A stretch of DNA of 64,000 bases from Exiguobacterium chiriqhucha RW-2 (GCF_000416965.1 NZ_ATCL01000009.1:299487-363486), one strand, 5' to 3'; counted from the first letter of the stretch, positions 8,049 to 18,440 are shown. Program-made: numbers and translations. The notes: generated by a model from the sequence alone, not told the origin.

Positions 8049-9011
8049 TTGATTATGACTGATAAAATTCCGTTCGTCATGGAACATGCGAACGAAGCGC
8101 AGGCGCTCCTCGGACCGAAGGACGAGGTATTTCAAGCCATCGAAGCAGAACTCGCGGTCGCACTCACTCCTCGTGGAGAAGAATTAATCATTCAGGCCGA
8201 TACGGCCGATACGCTCGAATTGACGAAGGCCGTTATCAAGACGTTGCAACAACTCGTTAAAAAAGGGGCTCGCTTGAACGAAAGCGATGCCATCAGTGTG
8301 ATTCAACACATCAAGGTCGGCAAGGGCGACGAGTTGCTCGAGCATTATGAGCGGGTCGTCTTCACGACAAACAAAGGGAAACCGATTCGGGCGAAGACGG
8401 TCGGGCAGAGCCGATATGTCCGGGCCATCGAAAAACGTGACCTCGTGTTCGGAATCGGACCGGCGGGGACCGGGAAGACATATTTGGCCGTCGTTTTGGC
8501 AGCGCGTGCGCTGAAAGAAGGCCAAGTCAAACGAATCATTTTGACGCGTCCGGCGGTCGAAGCGGGTGAAAACTTGGGCTTCTTGCCAGGGGACTTGAAA
8601 GAGAAGGTCGACCCGTACTTGCGTCCGTTGTACGACGCCTTGTTTGACGTCTATGGCGTCGAACAGACGAACCGATTGCTCGAACGCGGCACGATCGAAG
8701 TCGCGCCGCTCGCTTACATGCGCGGCCGGACGCTTGAAGATGCGTTTGTCATTTTAGACGAGGCCCAGAATACGACGAAAGAACAGATGAAGATGTTTTT
8801 GACGCGACTCGGGTTCGGCTCGAAAATGGTCGTCACCGGCGATTTGACGCAAGTCGATTTGCCGAAAGGTAAAGCGTCAGGACTGCAAGAAGCATTACAT
8901 CTGCTTGAAGGTGTCGATGGGATTCATTTTGAACATTTCACGTCGTCCGACGTCGTTCGCCATCCGCTCGTCAAGAAAATCATTAACGCCTATAGTACCG
9001 AACTCACATAA
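8049..9011 (+). CDS. phoH: PhoH family P-loop protein
   Basis: About 320 residues. The C-terminal PhoH ATPase domain carries Walker A GPAGTGKT (about residues 139-146) and Walker [10 protein letters not shown]. PhoH proteins are predicted RNA-linked ATPases, often next to ybeY, as here. TTG at 8049 is nine bases after GGAGGAG, whereas the ATG at 8055 is 15 bases away; I prefer TTG, but either is possible. It opens the phoH-pgpH-ybeY-dgkA-era-recO cluster. In sporeformers two sporulation genes (yqfC, yqfD) stand immediately upstream; they are absent here. Confidence 0.94.
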   Translation: MIMTDKIPFVMEHANEAQALLGPKDEVFQAIEAELAVALTPRGEELIIQADTADTLELTKAVIKTLQQLVKKGARLNESDAISVIQHIKVGKGDELLEHYERVVFTTNKGKPIRAKTVGQSRYVRAIEKRDLVFGIGPAGTGKTYLAVVLAARALKEGQVKRIILTRPAVEAGENLGFLPGDLKEKVDPYLRPLYDALFDVYGVEQTNRLLERGTIEVAPLAYMRGRTLEDAFVILDEAQNTTKEQMKMFLTRLGFGSKMVVTGDLTQVDLPKGKASGLQEALHLLEGVDGIHFEHFTSSDVVRHPLVKKIINAYSTELT

Positions 9012-9029
9012 CCAAAAGGGGGGGCACTG

Positions 9030-11111
9030 ATGCAGCAAGCACGTCATTGGACGGTCGCGACAATCTCCGTCCTCTTTTTTCTCATTTTAGGCGCGATTCT
9101 ATACTTTACGGTGCGCCCATCCATCATTAGTGTCGAGCCGCTCGGGATTGCCGAACAGGACATTCGCTCGCCGGTCACGATTGAAGACCGGACGGCGACG
9201 GAGCGGTTACGACAAGATGCGATCAATAGCGTCGGCAGTCAGTTCTCGTTGCGGCGCGAGTTTGCCGATCAACAGATCGCCAAAGTCGAGCAACTGTTCG
9301 CAGCGTTCGAAGAGACGGAAGATGACACCGAGCTATCAGACATCAAAAATCGCTTGAACTCGACCGAGGTGAACGGATTCCTCGGCGATGATGAACTGAA
9401 CCTTCTGCTCGAGGCGAGCGAGAACACCCGTCGTACGGTCGAAGACGTCACCGTGACGGCGCTCCAAGAAGTGATGGGTAACCGCATCGACACGAGCTCA
9501 CAGTCCATCTCAGAAGCGAGAGATCGGGCTGAGACACTTGTCGACCAATCACCGCTCTCACTCGAGTTCCGGGCGATCGCTAACAGCCTGAGCGATCAAT
9601 TGATCGTACCGAACTACGTGTTCGACTCTGAAGCGACACGTGAGAAAGAACAGCAGGCGGTCGATGCGGTCGAACCGGTCATCATTCAAGAAGGCCAGTT
9701 GCTCGTCAACCAAGGCGAGGTCGTGACGCGCGAAATCTACCGCAAACTCGAATTGACAGGGGCCATCGATCCAAATCGTTCATTCGCACCGCTGTTCGGG
9801 GCTTACTTACTGAGCGGACTGTTGACGATCGGTTTTCTGTTCATGTTAATCCGTTCGAAAATCCAACAACTGTTACTCCGCCCTAAAATCTTGATTACTG
9901 TCTATGGATTATTATTGTTACAGCTCGGCATCTTCTTTGGTGTCGGTTATATCGGTATCGAGTTCACGACATATGCGTACGTGCTCGCACCGACGGCATT
10001 CGTCGTCCTGTTGCTGCGTATCCTCGTCGATGAACGGGTCGCGCTCGCCTCGGCGTTGATCACGATGATTGCCGGGTCGATTGTGGCGAGTTTCGGGCAA
10101 AACACGAGCTTCATGACGGTCGTCTATTTCGCGACCGGAAGTTTCTTGGCCGTCTTCCTCGTCGAACCGAAGATTCAGCGCAAACGACTATTCTTGTCCG
10201 GTGTGTTGCTCGGCATTATCAATATCATCATGGTGCTCGCGCTCTTGTTCTTGCGCAACACGCAAGTGACGTGGGAGATGGTCGCCTACTTATCCGGTTT
10301 CGCCATCACGAGCGCGCTGTTGTCCATCGTGCTCACCTTCGGCTTCTTGCCGTTCCTTGAACCGTGGTTCGGCGTCCTATCGTCGGGTCGCCTCATCGAA
10401 TTGATGAGTCCGACGCATCCGCTGTTACGCAAGTTGTTGATGGAGGCTCCGGGGACGTATCATCACAGCATGATGGTCGCCAACTTGGCCGAATCGGCTT
10501 GCGAGGCGATTGGTGCCGACGGACTGCTCGCCCGGGTCGCCAGTTATTATCATGACCTCGGTAAGACCGAGCGTCCGCTCCATTTCATCGAGAATCAGCA
10601 GAACGGCGTCAACCCGCACGACCGGCTCACACCGGAGGAATCAGCCGACATCATCATGGCCCATCCATATGACGGGGCCGATCTGTTGAGTCGTTATAAG
10701 TTGCCAAAAGAGATTATCGATATCGCCGAGCAACATCACGGCACATCGCTCTTGAAGTTCTTTTATGTGAAAGCAAAAGAGACGCGTGACGTCAATGAAT
10801 CACGCTTCCGCTACCCGGGACCGAAGCCGCAGACACGCGAGGCGGCGGTCGTCATGATCGTCGATTCAATCGAGGCGGCGGTCCGGTCACAGAAGCAACC
10901 GACACCAGAACGGATTCGCCAGCTCGTCAGTGCGATTATTCGTGATAAGCTACAAGACGGGCAATTCGAAGACTGCGAGTTGACGACGAAAGAAGTATGG
11001 CGCGTCGGGGAAAGCGCGTGTGAGACGCTGACCGGCCTGTTCCATGAACGAATCGAGTATCCAGAACTGAAGAAAGAAGGAGACTTACATGCAAATCATT
11101 TCGAACGATGA
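9030..11111 (+). CDS. pgpH: Cyclic-di-AMP phosphodiesterase, 7TM-HD family
   Basis: 693 residues: N-terminal membrane segment (about 10-30), extracytoplasmic 7TM-HDED domain (about 35-265), seven membrane segments (about 270-460) and a cytoplasmic HD domain with HHSMMVANLAE and the metal motif YYHDLGK, then HHGTSLLKFFY. The architecture matches PgpH, which hydrolyses c-di-AMP to pApA. ATG at 9030 follows AAAGGGGGG. Its 3' end overlaps ybeY by 23 bases, so the two are coupled. Activity is assigned by architecture. Confidence 0.94.
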   Translation: MQQARHWTVATISVLFFLILGAILYFTVRPSIISVEPLGIAEQDIRSPVTIEDRTATERLRQDAINSVGSQFSLRREFADQQIAKVEQLFAAFEETEDDTELSDIKNRLNSTEVNGFLGDDELNLLLEASENTRRTVEDVTVTALQEVMGNRIDTSSQSISEARDRAETLVDQSPLSLEFRAIANSLSDQLIVPNYVFDSEATREKEQQAVDAVEPVIIQEGQLLVNQGEVVTREIYRKLELTGAIDPNRSFAPLFGAYLLSGLLTIGFLFMLIRSKIQQLLLRPKILITVYGLLLLQLGIFFGVGYIGIEFTTYAYVLAPTAFVVLLLRILVDERVALASALITMIAGSIVASFGQNTSFMTVVYFATGSFLAVFLVEPKIQRKRLFLSGVLLGIINIIMVLALLFLRNTQVTWEMVAYLSGFAITSALLSIVLTFGFLPFLEPWFGVLSSGRLIELMSPTHPLLRKLLMEAPGTYHHSMMVANLAESACEAIGADGLLARVASYYHDLGKTERPLHFIENQQNGVNPHDRLTPEESADIIMAHPYDGADLLSRYKLPKEIIDIAEQHHGTSLLKFFYVKAKETRDVNESRFRYPGPKPQTREAAVVMIVDSIEAAVRSQKQPTPERIRQLVSAIIRDKLQDGQFEDCELTTKEVWRVGESACETLTGLFHERIEYPELKKEGDLHANHFER

Positions 11112-11565
11112 GCACGGCTTATTGTCGGATGCTCAAATCGAGCTCGTTGAATCCATATTGGTCCATGCGGCGATGGAAGAAGACGTCGAAGAACCGAGTG
11201 AGCTATCGGTCACGTTCTTGACGAACGATGAGATTCAAGCCATCAACCGCGAATGGCGCGGGAAAGATGCGGCGACCGACGTCATCAGTTTCGCCTTTGA
11301 TGAGATGGGAGAAGACGAGATGGACTTCATGCTCGATGAAGACGAGCCCCGTCTCCTAGGGGACTTGCTCATCTCGGTCGAACGTTGTCGCGAACAGGCG
11401 GCCGATTATGGCCACTCGTTCGAACGGGAACTCGGATTCTTGGCGATTCACGGATTTCTCCACTTGCTCGGGTATGACCATATGACGCCCGAGGAAGAAG
11501 CAGAGATGACGGCGCGCCAAGAACAAGTGCTCGCTCACTTCGAGCTGAAACGAGGCGAAGTGTGA
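11089..11565 (+). CDS. ybeY: Endoribonuclease YbeY (16S rRNA maturation)
   Basis: 158 residues. The zinc signature [11 protein letters not shown] (about 121-131) and the upstream TDVISF motif are both present. YbeY is a single-strand endoribonuclease involved in 16S rRNA 3'-end maturation and ribosome quality control. Its start lies inside pgpH behind GAAGGAG, and its stop overlaps the dgkA GTG. Placement between phoH and era is the classic arrangement. Confidence 0.96.
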   Translation: MQIISNDEHGLLSDAQIELVESILVHAAMEEDVEEPSELSVTFLTNDEIQAINREWRGKDAATDVISFAFDEMGEDEMDFMLDEDEPRLLGDLLISVERCREQAADYGHSFERELGFLAIHGFLHLLGYDHMTPEEEAEMTARQEQVLAHFELKRGEV

Positions 11566-11912
11566 AACCGTTCTGGTTCGCCTTGCACGGCATCGTGCAC
11601 GCAGTGCGGACCGAACGCAACATGCTGATTCATCTCGTATCGAGCCTGCTCGTCGTCGTGTTTGCCTGGTGGCTCCCGACGACGAAACTCGAGAACTTGA
11701 TTCTGTTCGGCTGGGTCGTGCTCGTCATCGCGCTCGAGCTGATGAACACGGCGGTCGAACGCACGGTCGACCTCGTCACGAAAGACATCCACCCGCTCGC
11801 GAAGCAAGCGAAAGACGTCGCGGCCGGGTCGGTCCTCGTCGCAGCGATCGGGGCCGCCATCACGGCCCTATTCATTTTTTGTCCTTATATAATCGACAAA
11901 TTCGTTATATGA
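11562..11912 (+). CDS. dgkA: Diacylglycerol/undecaprenol kinase family protein
   Basis: 116 residues, integral membrane, DAGK-prokaryotic type. The signature [17 protein letters not shown] (about 58-74) and the second half of the active site around KDVAAGSVL are clear. In Gram-positive bacteria this family mainly phosphorylates undecaprenol for cell-wall lipid carrier supply. GTG at 11562 overlaps the ybeY stop (GTGTGA). The cdd gene that lies between dgkA and era in B. subtilis is missing. Confidence 0.93.
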   Translation: MKPFWFALHGIVHAVRTERNMLIHLVSSLLVVVFAWWLPTTKLENLILFGWVVLVIALELMNTAVERTVDLVTKDIHPLAKQAKDVAAGSVLVAAIGAAITALFIFCPYIIDKFVI

Positions 11913-11947
11913 TTGAACGTATTGCAAATTTAGAAAGCAGGTGCACT

Positions 11948-12856
11948 ATGTATCAAGAAGATTTTAAATCAGGTTTTGTGTCCATCATCGGTCGTCCGAA
12001 CGTCGGGAAATCGACGTTCTTGAATCGGGTCATCGGACAAAAGATTGCCATCATGTCAGACAAGCCGCAGACGACGCGCAATAAGGTCCAAGGTGTGTAT
12101 ACGACAGATGATTCGCAAATCATCTTTATCGACACGCCAGGGATTCATAAGCCGAAACACCGTCTCGGCGATTTCATGATGAAAGTCGCGACGAACGCAC
12201 TACGTGAAGTCGACGCGATCCTCTTCATGGTCAACGTCACGGAACCGCGTGGCGCCGGCGATGAGTTCATCATCGAGAAGTTGAAAGGGCTCGACACGCC
12301 AATCATTCTCGTCATGAACAAAATCGATTTGATTCATCCGGACGAGATTCCGGCTGTCATCGAGCAGTATACGAACCAACTCGATTTCGCGGCATACGTC
12401 CCGATTTCGGCACTTCAAGGCAACAACGTCGAACCGCTCCTTATAGAAATCAAAAAGTTGCTCCCGGAAGGACCGATGTATTATCCGGCCGACCAAGTGA
12501 CCGACCACCCGGAACGGTTCATCATCTCTGAATTGATTCGCGAGAAAGTGCTCCATAAGACGCGTGATGAGGTGCCACACTCAATCGCGGTCGCCATCGA
12601 ATCGATCAAGAAACGGGAAAACTCGGAAATGATTGATGTCGAGGCCGTGATCATGGTCGAGCGTGATTCTCAAAAAGGAATCGTCATCGGCAAAAAAGGT
12701 GCGATGCTCCGCGAAATCGGGACAGAAGCGCGCCACGACATCGAGGCGCTCCTCGGGACGAAAGTGTATTTGAACCTATGGGTGAAAGTGCAAAAAGATT
12801 GGCGTAACAAGATGGGCCAACTCCGCGACCTCGGTTTCCGCGACGACGAGTATTAA
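11948..12856 (+). CDS. era: Ribosome-associated GTPase Era
   Basis: 302 residues. GTPase motifs are G1 GRPNVGKS, G2 around TTRNKV, G3 DTPGIHKP and G4 NKID; the C-terminal KH domain follows from about 200 ([15 protein letters not shown]). It binds the 3' end of 16S rRNA in 30S assembly. ATG at 11948 follows AGCAGGTG; a longer in-frame reading from 11669 would overlap dgkA and is rejected. recO follows three bases after the stop. Confidence 0.97.
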   Translation: MYQEDFKSGFVSIIGRPNVGKSTFLNRVIGQKIAIMSDKPQTTRNKVQGVYTTDDSQIIFIDTPGIHKPKHRLGDFMMKVATNALREVDAILFMVNVTEPRGAGDEFIIEKLKGLDTPIILVMNKIDLIHPDEIPAVIEQYTNQLDFAAYVPISALQGNNVEPLLIEIKKLLPEGPMYYPADQVTDHPERFIISELIREKVLHKTRDEVPHSIAVAIESIKKRENSEMIDVEAVIMVERDSQKGIVIGKKGAMLREIGTEARHDIEALLGTKVYLNLWVKVQKDWRNKMGQLRDLGFRDDEY

Positions 12857-12859
12857 GCC

Positions 12860-13609
12860 ATGTTGCAAAAGGTCACGGGAATCGTCATTCGGACCGTCAA
12901 TTACGGAGAGTCGAACAAAGTCGTCACCTTGTTCACCGAAGAGCTCGGAAAAGTTGCCGTCATGGCACGAGGGGCGAAAAAGCCGGGCAGCCGTCTGCAT
13001 TCGTCGAGTCAGCCGTTCGTCGAAGCGGTATATATCTTTCCGGCGAGTCGCGGCCTCGGCCAATTGAAATCGTCGGATGTGATCACGTCTTATCCGGAAA
13101 TCCGAAAAGACGTCGAGCGGATGGCATACGCCATGTATTGGCTCGAACTCGTCGACCGGACAGTAGAGGACCGCGTCCCGAACCGTCCGCTCTATCGCAT
13201 TTTGAACGACGCCCTGCAGGCGCTCAATGCAGGGATGGATCCGGAAGTGATCACGCATCACTTCGAACTACGCATTTTGCACTTGCTCGGGGTCGCACCG
13301 GTCTTGACCGGTTGCATCCGGTGCAACGATGTGACCGACCCGATGTACTTCTCGGTGACGGCCGGCGGCTTCCTCTGCGCCCGGCACCAAGAAGAAGGAT
13401 CGATTCGCATGAGCGAGCGTCTGGCGAAGTTGCTCTATTTGATGAGCCGGCACGAACTGTCCGAATTCAGTAACGTTCCGCTCACGAAAGAGACACGGAT
13501 TCTGCTCCGACAGCTGTTTGATGCGTATATGGACTCCTATAGCGGTCTGCGGCTGAAGACGAAACGGGTCCTCGACCAAATGCAGCGATTGTACTTGAAC
13601 GATGATTGA
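12860..13609 (+). CDS. recO: DNA repair protein RecO
   Basis: 249 residues with an N-terminal OB-fold (residues 1-80; GIVIRTVNYGESNKVV) and a helical C-terminal domain holding the zinc cysteines CIRC and CARH (about 154-180). It loads RecA on SSB-coated DNA with RecR in gap repair. The start is three bases after era with no separate ribosome site, suggesting coupling. It ends the phoH cluster. Confidence 0.95.
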   Translation: MLQKVTGIVIRTVNYGESNKVVTLFTEELGKVAVMARGAKKPGSRLHSSSQPFVEAVYIFPASRGLGQLKSSDVITSYPEIRKDVERMAYAMYWLELVDRTVEDRVPNRPLYRILNDALQALNAGMDPEVITHHFELRILHLLGVAPVLTGCIRCNDVTDPMYFSVTAGGFLCARHQEEGSIRMSERLAKLLYLMSRHELSEFSNVPLTKETRILLRQLFDAYMDSYSGLRLKTKRVLDQMQRLYLNDD

Positions 13610-13637
13610 CTTTTTCGACAAGATTCGATACCATAAT
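13606..13637 (+). promoter_or_regulatory. Weak candidate promoter for glyQS
   Basis: TTGACT (13606-13611, overlapping the recO stop) and CATAAT (13632-13637), but the spacer is 20 bases, longer than ideal. A promoter is expected just upstream of the T-box leader, and this is the best candidate I see. Confidence 0.35.
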
Positions 13638-13659
13638 CTACGATTAGACAAATGAAATA

Positions 13660-13857
13660 GCGTGCGCAATGAAGGAAAACAAGTAGCTTTTATACCGTGG
13701 GTGCAGCGAGTTCGGGAAGGTGGAAGCCGAACGCCAGGTTGAAGTGAATGGCAATTCCAGAGCGCCCACAATCCAAAGAGTGGCCTCATCTCGAGGCAAG
13801 TAGGGTGGAACCGCGGGTAATCCCGTCCCTATGTGCATGGCACATAGGGGCGTTTTT
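13660..13857 (+). promoter_or_regulatory. Glycine T-box riboswitch (glyQS leader)
   Basis: Contains the T-box core AGGGTGGAACCGCGG (about 13802-13816), whose TGGA can pair with the UCCA end of tRNA-Gly. Stem I includes the AGTA element near 13682 and a likely glycine specifier GGC at 13750-13752 in GAATGGCAATTCC. The competing terminator is CCCTATGTGC/GCACATAGGG (13827-13849) followed by CGTTTTTTG. Uncharged tRNA-Gly should favour antitermination and glyQS expression. The T-box is certain; the exact specifier position is inferred. Confidence 0.93.
13827..13857 (+). terminator. Intrinsic terminator of the T-box leader
   Basis: Ten-base stem CCCTATGTGC / GCACATAGGG with an ATG loop, then TTTTTT. 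It is mutually exclusive with the T-box antiterminator. Confidence 0.9.
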
Positions 13858-13888
13858 TGTCGTTTCAATACTTTTGGAGGTGTCACAT

Positions 13889-14791
13889 ATGAAGCACATG
13901 ACCGTGCAAGAAATTATTTTGACGTTACAAAATTTCTGGGCGTCGAAAGGCTGTTTGACAATGCAAGCGTATGACGTTGAGAAAGGGGCCGGCACGATGA
14001 ACCCGATGACGTTCCTACGGAGTCTCGGACCCGAGCCGTGGAACGTCTGTTACACAGAGCCATCACGTCGTCCGGCGGATGGACGGTACGGAGAAAACCC
14101 GAACCGCTTGTATCAGCATCACCAATTCCAAGTCATCATGAAGCCGTCGCCAAGCAACATCCAAGAGCTTTACTTAGAGAGCTTAGAGTTGATCGGGATT
14201 AACCCGCTCGAGCACGACATCCGTTTCGTCGAAGACAACTGGGAGAACCCGACGTTCGGTGCGGCCGGACTCGGTTGGGAAGTCTGGTTGAACGGGATGG
14301 AAATCACTCAGTTCACGTATTTCCAACAAGTCGGTGGCATCGAGTGCGATCCGATCGCCGTCGAGATCACGTACGGTCTTGAACGTCTTGCGTCATATAT
14401 CCAAGAAGTCGAAAGCGTGTTTGACCTCGTCTGGACAGACGGATTCAAATATGGCGATATCTTCTATCAGCCGGAATTCGAACATTCAAAATATACGTTC
14501 GAGCTCTCGGACGTCGATATGTTGTTCACATTGTTCGATACGTATGAAAAAGAAGCGAAGCGTGCCTTGGACGAAAACCTCGTCTTCCCGGCTTACGACT
14601 ATATCCTTAAATGTTCGCATACGTTCAACCTTCTCGATGCGAAAGGCGCCATCTCGGTGACAGAACGGACCGGTTTCATCCAACGCGTCCGTAACATGTC
14701 CCGTGCCTGTGCCGCCAAATTTATCGAAGAGCGGGAACGTCTCGGTTTCCCACTTTTGAACCAACAGAAAGCAGGTGCCCTTGATGCGTGA
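13889..14791 (+). CDS. glyQ: Glycyl-tRNA synthetase alpha subunit
   Basis: 300 residues, the catalytic class II core of the heterotetrameric bacterial enzyme ([20 protein letters not shown] and [13 protein letters not shown] motifs). It activates glycine and charges tRNA-Gly together with GlyS. ATG at 13889 follows TTTGGAGGTG; an in-frame reading from 13748 lies inside the T-box leader and is rejected. It overlaps glyS by eight bases. Confidence 0.97.
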   Translation: MKHMTVQEIILTLQNFWASKGCLTMQAYDVEKGAGTMNPMTFLRSLGPEPWNVCYTEPSRRPADGRYGENPNRLYQHHQFQVIMKPSPSNIQELYLESLELIGINPLEHDIRFVEDNWENPTFGAAGLGWEVWLNGMEITQFTYFQQVGGIECDPIAVEITYGLERLASYIQEVESVFDLVWTDGFKYGDIFYQPEFEHSKYTFELSDVDMLFTLFDTYEKEAKRALDENLVFPAYDYILKCSHTFNLLDAKGAISVTERTGFIQRVRNMSRACAAKFIEERERLGFPLLNQQKAGALDA

Positions 14792-16838
14792 CCTTTTATT
14801 AGAAATCGGACTTGAAGAATTACCAGCCCAATACGTCCTCCGTTCAGAGAAACAATTGGCGGAACGCGTAACTACCTTCTTGACGGAAGCCCGTGTCCAA
14901 TTCGGTGCCATCACCGTTTATTCGACACCGCGCCGCCTCGCCGTTCTCGTCAAAGACGTGGAAGAGAACCAACAAGATTTGACGGAGACGCTTCGCGGAC
15001 CAGCGAAAAAGATTGCCCAAGATGCTGAAGGAAACTGGTCGAAAGCAGCCGCCGGCTTTGCCCGTGGCCGCGGCCTATCGGTCGACGACTTGTACTTCGC
15101 CGAAGAGAAAGGTGTCGAGTACGTCTTCGCCGACCGTCATGAATCAGGTCAACCGACGAGCACGTTGCTCCCGGCACTCGAAGACGTCGTCCGTGGCATG
15201 ACGTTCCCGAAAAACATGAAGTGGGGCACGAGCAGCCTACGCTATATGCGTCCGATTCGTTGGCTCGTCGCTTTGTTCGGTGCCGAACAAATCGATTTCG
15301 AAATCGAAGGCGTGAAGACGGGGAACGTGACGCGTGGTCACCGTTTCTTGAGTAAGGGTGACGTCGTCATCACGGAACCGGCTGCCTACGCTGAGACGCT
15401 TGAACGCGAGTTCGTTGTCGCTTCGTACGAAGACCGGAAAGGGCGCATCGAACGTCAAATCGAGGAGTTGGCTTCAGAACAGGGGTGGACCGTCCCGCTC
15501 GATGCCTCGTTGCTCGAAGAAGTGACGAACCTCGTCGAGTGGCCGACAGCGCTATTCGGTGAATTCGATGCCCGTTATCTCGAACTTCCGGAAGAAGTCT
15601 TGATTACGACGATGAAAGAACATCAGCGCTATTTCCCGGTTTATATCGGTGAAACGCTCAAAAACTATTTCGTGACCGTCCGTAACGGAAATGCTGAACA
15701 CCTTCAAAACGTTGCCAAAGGGAACGAGAAGGTCATCCGGGCCCGCTTGGCAGATGCCGTCTTCTTCTATGAGGAAGACCAAAAGACGAAGATTGACGAA
15801 CAACTCGTCCGTCTCGACCGCATCGTCTTCCATGAGAAGTTGGGCACGACGGGAGACAAGGTCCGTCGCGTCGAACAGCTCGCAGGAACGCTTGCGCCAT
15901 TGTTCAATGCGGATGCAGCCAAAGTGGCGCGTGCCGGTGCCATCCATAAGTTCGACCTCGTCAGCCAAATGGTGTATGAGTTCACAGAACTTCAAGGAGT
16001 GATGGGTGAGAAGTATGCGCTCCAACAAGGTGAGGACGCGGAAGTGGCCGCGGCGATCCGTGAGCACTACATGCCGCGCTTTGCTGGTGATGCCTCGCCG
16101 GCGACATCGACGGGTGCCGTACTCGCACTCGCCGATAAACTGGATTCGATTGCTGCCTTCTTCGGAATCGGCATGATCCCGAGCGGTTCACAAGATCCGT
16201 TTGCGCTCCGTCGTCAAGCCCAAGGGGTCGTTCAAATTTTGGCGGATTGGAAGATTGCCTTGCCACTCGACAAATTACTTTCACAAGTTGTCGATTCGCA
16301 ACTTCAGGCAGGACTTTACGATGCCGATAAAGAACAAGTCAAGGCGCAACTCGAGGACTTCTTCATGCTTCGCTTGAAGTATCGTCTGCAAGAGCGACAA
16401 GTCCGTTATGACGTCATTGACGCCGTCTTGACGACTGGCCTTGCGATCGACCGACTCGATGCGAGAGCGGATGCGGTTCAAGCCATGCTCGCGAGCGAGG
16501 CGAAACTGCTCATCGAACAATTGACACGCGTCGTCAACATCGCTAAAAAAGGCGAGGCCGGGGACGTCGATCCGTCATTGTTTGAAAATACGGAGGAGAA
16601 AGATCTCCACGCTGCCATCGAAGCGACGTTACCGGAGACGGAACGCGCGGTCGAGGCGGGCGACTATCATCAAGCAATCACATCATTGCGCGCCCTAGAA
16701 CATCCGATTAGCACTTATTTTGAAAATACAATGGTCATGAGCGATGTCGAGGCGATTCGCGAGAACCGTCTGCGTGAGATGAAGCGACTCGCTGCGACAA
16801 TCGAGAATGTCGCCGATTTTAGCGCGCTCGTACTCTGA
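14784..16838 (+). CDS. glyS: Glycyl-tRNA synthetase beta subunit
   Basis: 684 residues, the tRNA-binding subunit. The N-terminal [14 protein letters not shown] motif and the B4/HD-like and anticodon-binding parts are visible, with the conserved FFAD-type segment ([14 protein letters not shown]) near 330. ATG at 14784 lies six bases after GCAGGTG and gives the standard N-terminus; GTG at 14775 is in frame but occupies the ribosome site. Regulated with glyQ by the T-box. Confidence 0.96.
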   Translation: MRDLLLEIGLEELPAQYVLRSEKQLAERVTTFLTEARVQFGAITVYSTPRRLAVLVKDVEENQQDLTETLRGPAKKIAQDAEGNWSKAAAGFARGRGLSVDDLYFAEEKGVEYVFADRHESGQPTSTLLPALEDVVRGMTFPKNMKWGTSSLRYMRPIRWLVALFGAEQIDFEIEGVKTGNVTRGHRFLSKGDVVITEPAAYAETLEREFVVASYEDRKGRIERQIEELASEQGWTVPLDASLLEEVTNLVEWPTALFGEFDARYLELPEEVLITTMKEHQRYFPVYIGETLKNYFVTVRNGNAEHLQNVAKGNEKVIRARLADAVFFYEEDQKTKIDEQLVRLDRIVFHEKLGTTGDKVRRVEQLAGTLAPLFNADAAKVARAGAIHKFDLVSQMVYEFTELQGVMGEKYALQQGEDAEVAAAIREHYMPRFAGDASPATSTGAVLALADKLDSIAAFFGIGMIPSGSQDPFALRRQAQGVVQILADWKIALPLDKLLSQVVDSQLQAGLYDADKEQVKAQLEDFFMLRLKYRLQERQVRYDVIDAVLTTGLAIDRLDARADAVQAMLASEAKLLIEQLTRVVNIAKKGEAGDVDPSLFENTEEKDLHAAIEATLPETERAVEAGDYHQAITSLRALEHPISTYFENTMVMSDVEAIRENRLREMKRLAATIENVADFSALVL

Positions 16839-16859
16839 CCAAACTTGAGGGGGTTGGCT

Positions 16860-17489
16860 ATGCAGCTGAATGAACGCCAACAGAAGATCGTTGAAATCGT
16901 AAGGGTCAACGGACCGATCACGGGGGAGCAGATCGCCCAAGAGCTATCGCTCACCCGGGCCACGCTCCGACCGGACCTTGCCATTTTGACGATGACTGGA
17001 ATACTAGAAGCCCGACCGCGTGTCGGCTACACGTTCGTCGGCAAACGAAACTCATCCCTGCTTCGGGAAAAGCTTGACTCGTTGACGGTCGGAGACTTCA
17101 TGTCGTCGGCGAAAGTCGTCAGTAACGAGATGACGGTGTATGACGCTGTCGTGACGTTGTTCTTGGAAGACGTCGGCTCGCTGTTTGTCGTCGGGAAAGA
17201 CAATGAGCTCGTCGGCGTCCTATCGCGTAAAGACTTACTCCGGGCTGCCATCGGTAATCAAGATCTCGATCAGTTGCCGGTCAACGTCATCATGACCCGG
17301 ATGCCGAACATCACGGTATGCGAGAAGGGTGAGACGTTGATTCGGGCCGGAATGAAGTTGATCGAGAAGCAAATCGATGCCATGCCGGTCGTTGAAGAGA
17401 AGGATGGCAAGCTGATTGTGCTCGGTCGCATGACGAAGACGAACATGACGAAAGTATTAATCGCGCTCGCTAACGATGAGTCGTTCTGA
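16860..17489 (+). CDS. ccpN: CcpN-type repressor with CBS domains
   Basis: 209 residues: N-terminal winged-helix DNA-binding domain (about 1-60; TGEQIAQELSLTRATLRPDL) and two CBS domains (about 75-205). This is the YqzB/CcpN architecture, which in B. subtilis represses gluconeogenic genes (gapB, pckA) on glycolytic carbon. ATG at 16860 follows GAGGGGG. It is followed by the PPDK-regulatory gene, the same pair as B. subtilis ccpN-yqfL. The repressor's targets in this organism are inferred. Confidence 0.92.
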   Translation: MQLNERQQKIVEIVRVNGPITGEQIAQELSLTRATLRPDLAILTMTGILEARPRVGYTFVGKRNSSLLREKLDSLTVGDFMSSAKVVSNEMTVYDAVVTLFLEDVGSLFVVGKDNELVGVLSRKDLLRAAIGNQDLDQLPVNVIMTRMPNITVCEKGETLIRAGMKLIEKQIDAMPVVEEKDGKLIVLGRMTKTNMTKVLIALANDESF

Positions 17490-17502
17490 GGAGGAATCTG
17501 GT

Positions 17503-18324
17503 TTGACACTGACACAAAAACAACTCGTATTTGTCGTGAGCGATTCAGTCGGCGAGACGTGTGAACTCGTCGTCCGGGCCGCGAGCATCCAATTCCATGA
17601 GAATGCGATTGAGACGCTCCGCATCCCGTTCGTCGAAGATGAACAGACGATTCACGACGTCGTGACACAAGCGCGTGCCCAAGGAGCGGTCATCGCCTTC
17701 ACGTTGGTCAATGAAGAACACCGGTCGTTGCTCGTCCGTCTCGGACAAGAGTACGGTGTGAAGACGGTCGATTTGCTCGGGGATTTGCTCGATGTGCTCG
17801 CTGGTCAACTCGGTGAGAGTCCGCGTGAAAAACCAGGACTCATCTATCGTTTGGACGAAGATTATTTTCGGAAAATCGAAGCGATGGAGTTCGCGGTCAA
17901 GTACGATGACGGACGTGATCCGCGCGGGTTGAAAAAGGCGGACATCGTCCTCGTCGGCGTCTCACGGACATCGAAGACACCGCTCTCGCAGTATTTGGCC
18001 CTGAAGCGCTATAAGGTCGCGAACGTGCCGCTCGTGCCGGAGTCACGCCCGCCGGAAGAACTGTTTGAATTGCCGCCTGACAAGTGTGTCGGCTTGATTA
18101 TCTCCCCTGACAAATTGATTTCGATTCGGATGGAACGGTTGAAGTCGCTCGGATTAAAACCCGAGGCCGATTACGCCCAACTCGAACGGATTAACCGGGA
18201 GCTCGAATACGCCCGTGGGATTTACGAGCGGATCGGTTGCGAGGTCATCGATGTGACGAACAAGGCCGTCGAAGAGACGGCTGGCATCATTTTGCGGATG
18301 CTCGATCAATCAAAAGAGGATTGA
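17503..18324 (+). CDS. ppsR: Pyruvate, phosphate dikinase regulatory kinase/phosphotransferase
   Basis: 273 residues, DUF299/PPDK-regulatory family (B. subtilis yqfL). The P-loop variant GVSRTSKTPLS is at about 152-162, with VVSDSVGETCE at the N-terminus. The family switches PPDK or PEP synthase on and off by ADP-dependent threonine phosphorylation and Pi-dependent dephosphorylation. TTG at 17503, eight bases after GAGGAGG, is preferred; the in-frame ATG at 17476 lies inside ccpN and lacks a ribosome site. Coupling with ccpN fits a PEP/pyruvate node function. Confidence 0.92.
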   Translation: MTLTQKQLVFVVSDSVGETCELVVRAASIQFHENAIETLRIPFVEDEQTIHDVVTQARAQGAVIAFTLVNEEHRSLLVRLGQEYGVKTVDLLGDLLDVLAGQLGESPREKPGLIYRLDEDYFRKIEAMEFAVKYDDGRDPRGLKKADIVLVGVSRTSKTPLSQYLALKRYKVANVPLVPESRPPEELFELPPDKCVGLIISPDKLISIRMERLKSLGLKPEADYAQLERINRELEYARGIYERIGCEVIDVTNKAVEETAGIILRMLDQSKED

Positions 18325-18333
18325 GCACTCGGA

Positions 18334-18363
18334 TTAGTAATCGACTGGTGATAACGGTATAAT
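18334..18363 (+). promoter_or_regulatory. Candidate promoter of dnaG-rpoD
   Basis: A perfect TATAAT at 18358-18363 with a weak TTAGTA 18 bases upstream (18334-18339). It would start transcription just before a perfect hairpin in the dnaG leader. Confidence 0.55.
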
Positions 18364-18382
18364 AGAGTACTGACATGACATT

Positions 18383-18411
18383 GAAACGGAACGTGGTGAA
18401 CGTTCCGTTTC
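18383..18411 (+). other. Perfect hairpin in the dnaG leader
   Basis: GAAACGGAACGT (18383-18394), loop GGTGA, ACGTTCCGTTTC (18400-18411): a 12-base perfect stem. It lies downstream of the TATAAT and 29 bases before the dnaG start. No T-run follows, so it is not an ordinary terminator. It could be an RNA processing or stability element, or a palindromic protein-binding site. Confidence 0.75.
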
Positions 18412-18440
18412 GTTGCGAGTTTGGATAGGGAGTGGTCAAG

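Noticed and set aside
11669..11947. In-frame N-terminal extension of era
   Set aside because: It overlaps dgkA and is an Arg/His-rich shadow; ATG 11948 gives standard Era.
13748..13888. In-frame N-terminal extension of glyQ
   Set aside because: It translates the T-box leader; ATG 13889 has a strong ribosome site and the family N-terminus.
18383..18411. Terminator for ppsR
   Set aside because: The stem is perfect but no T-run follows, and it lies downstream of a TATAAT, so it belongs to the dnaG leader.
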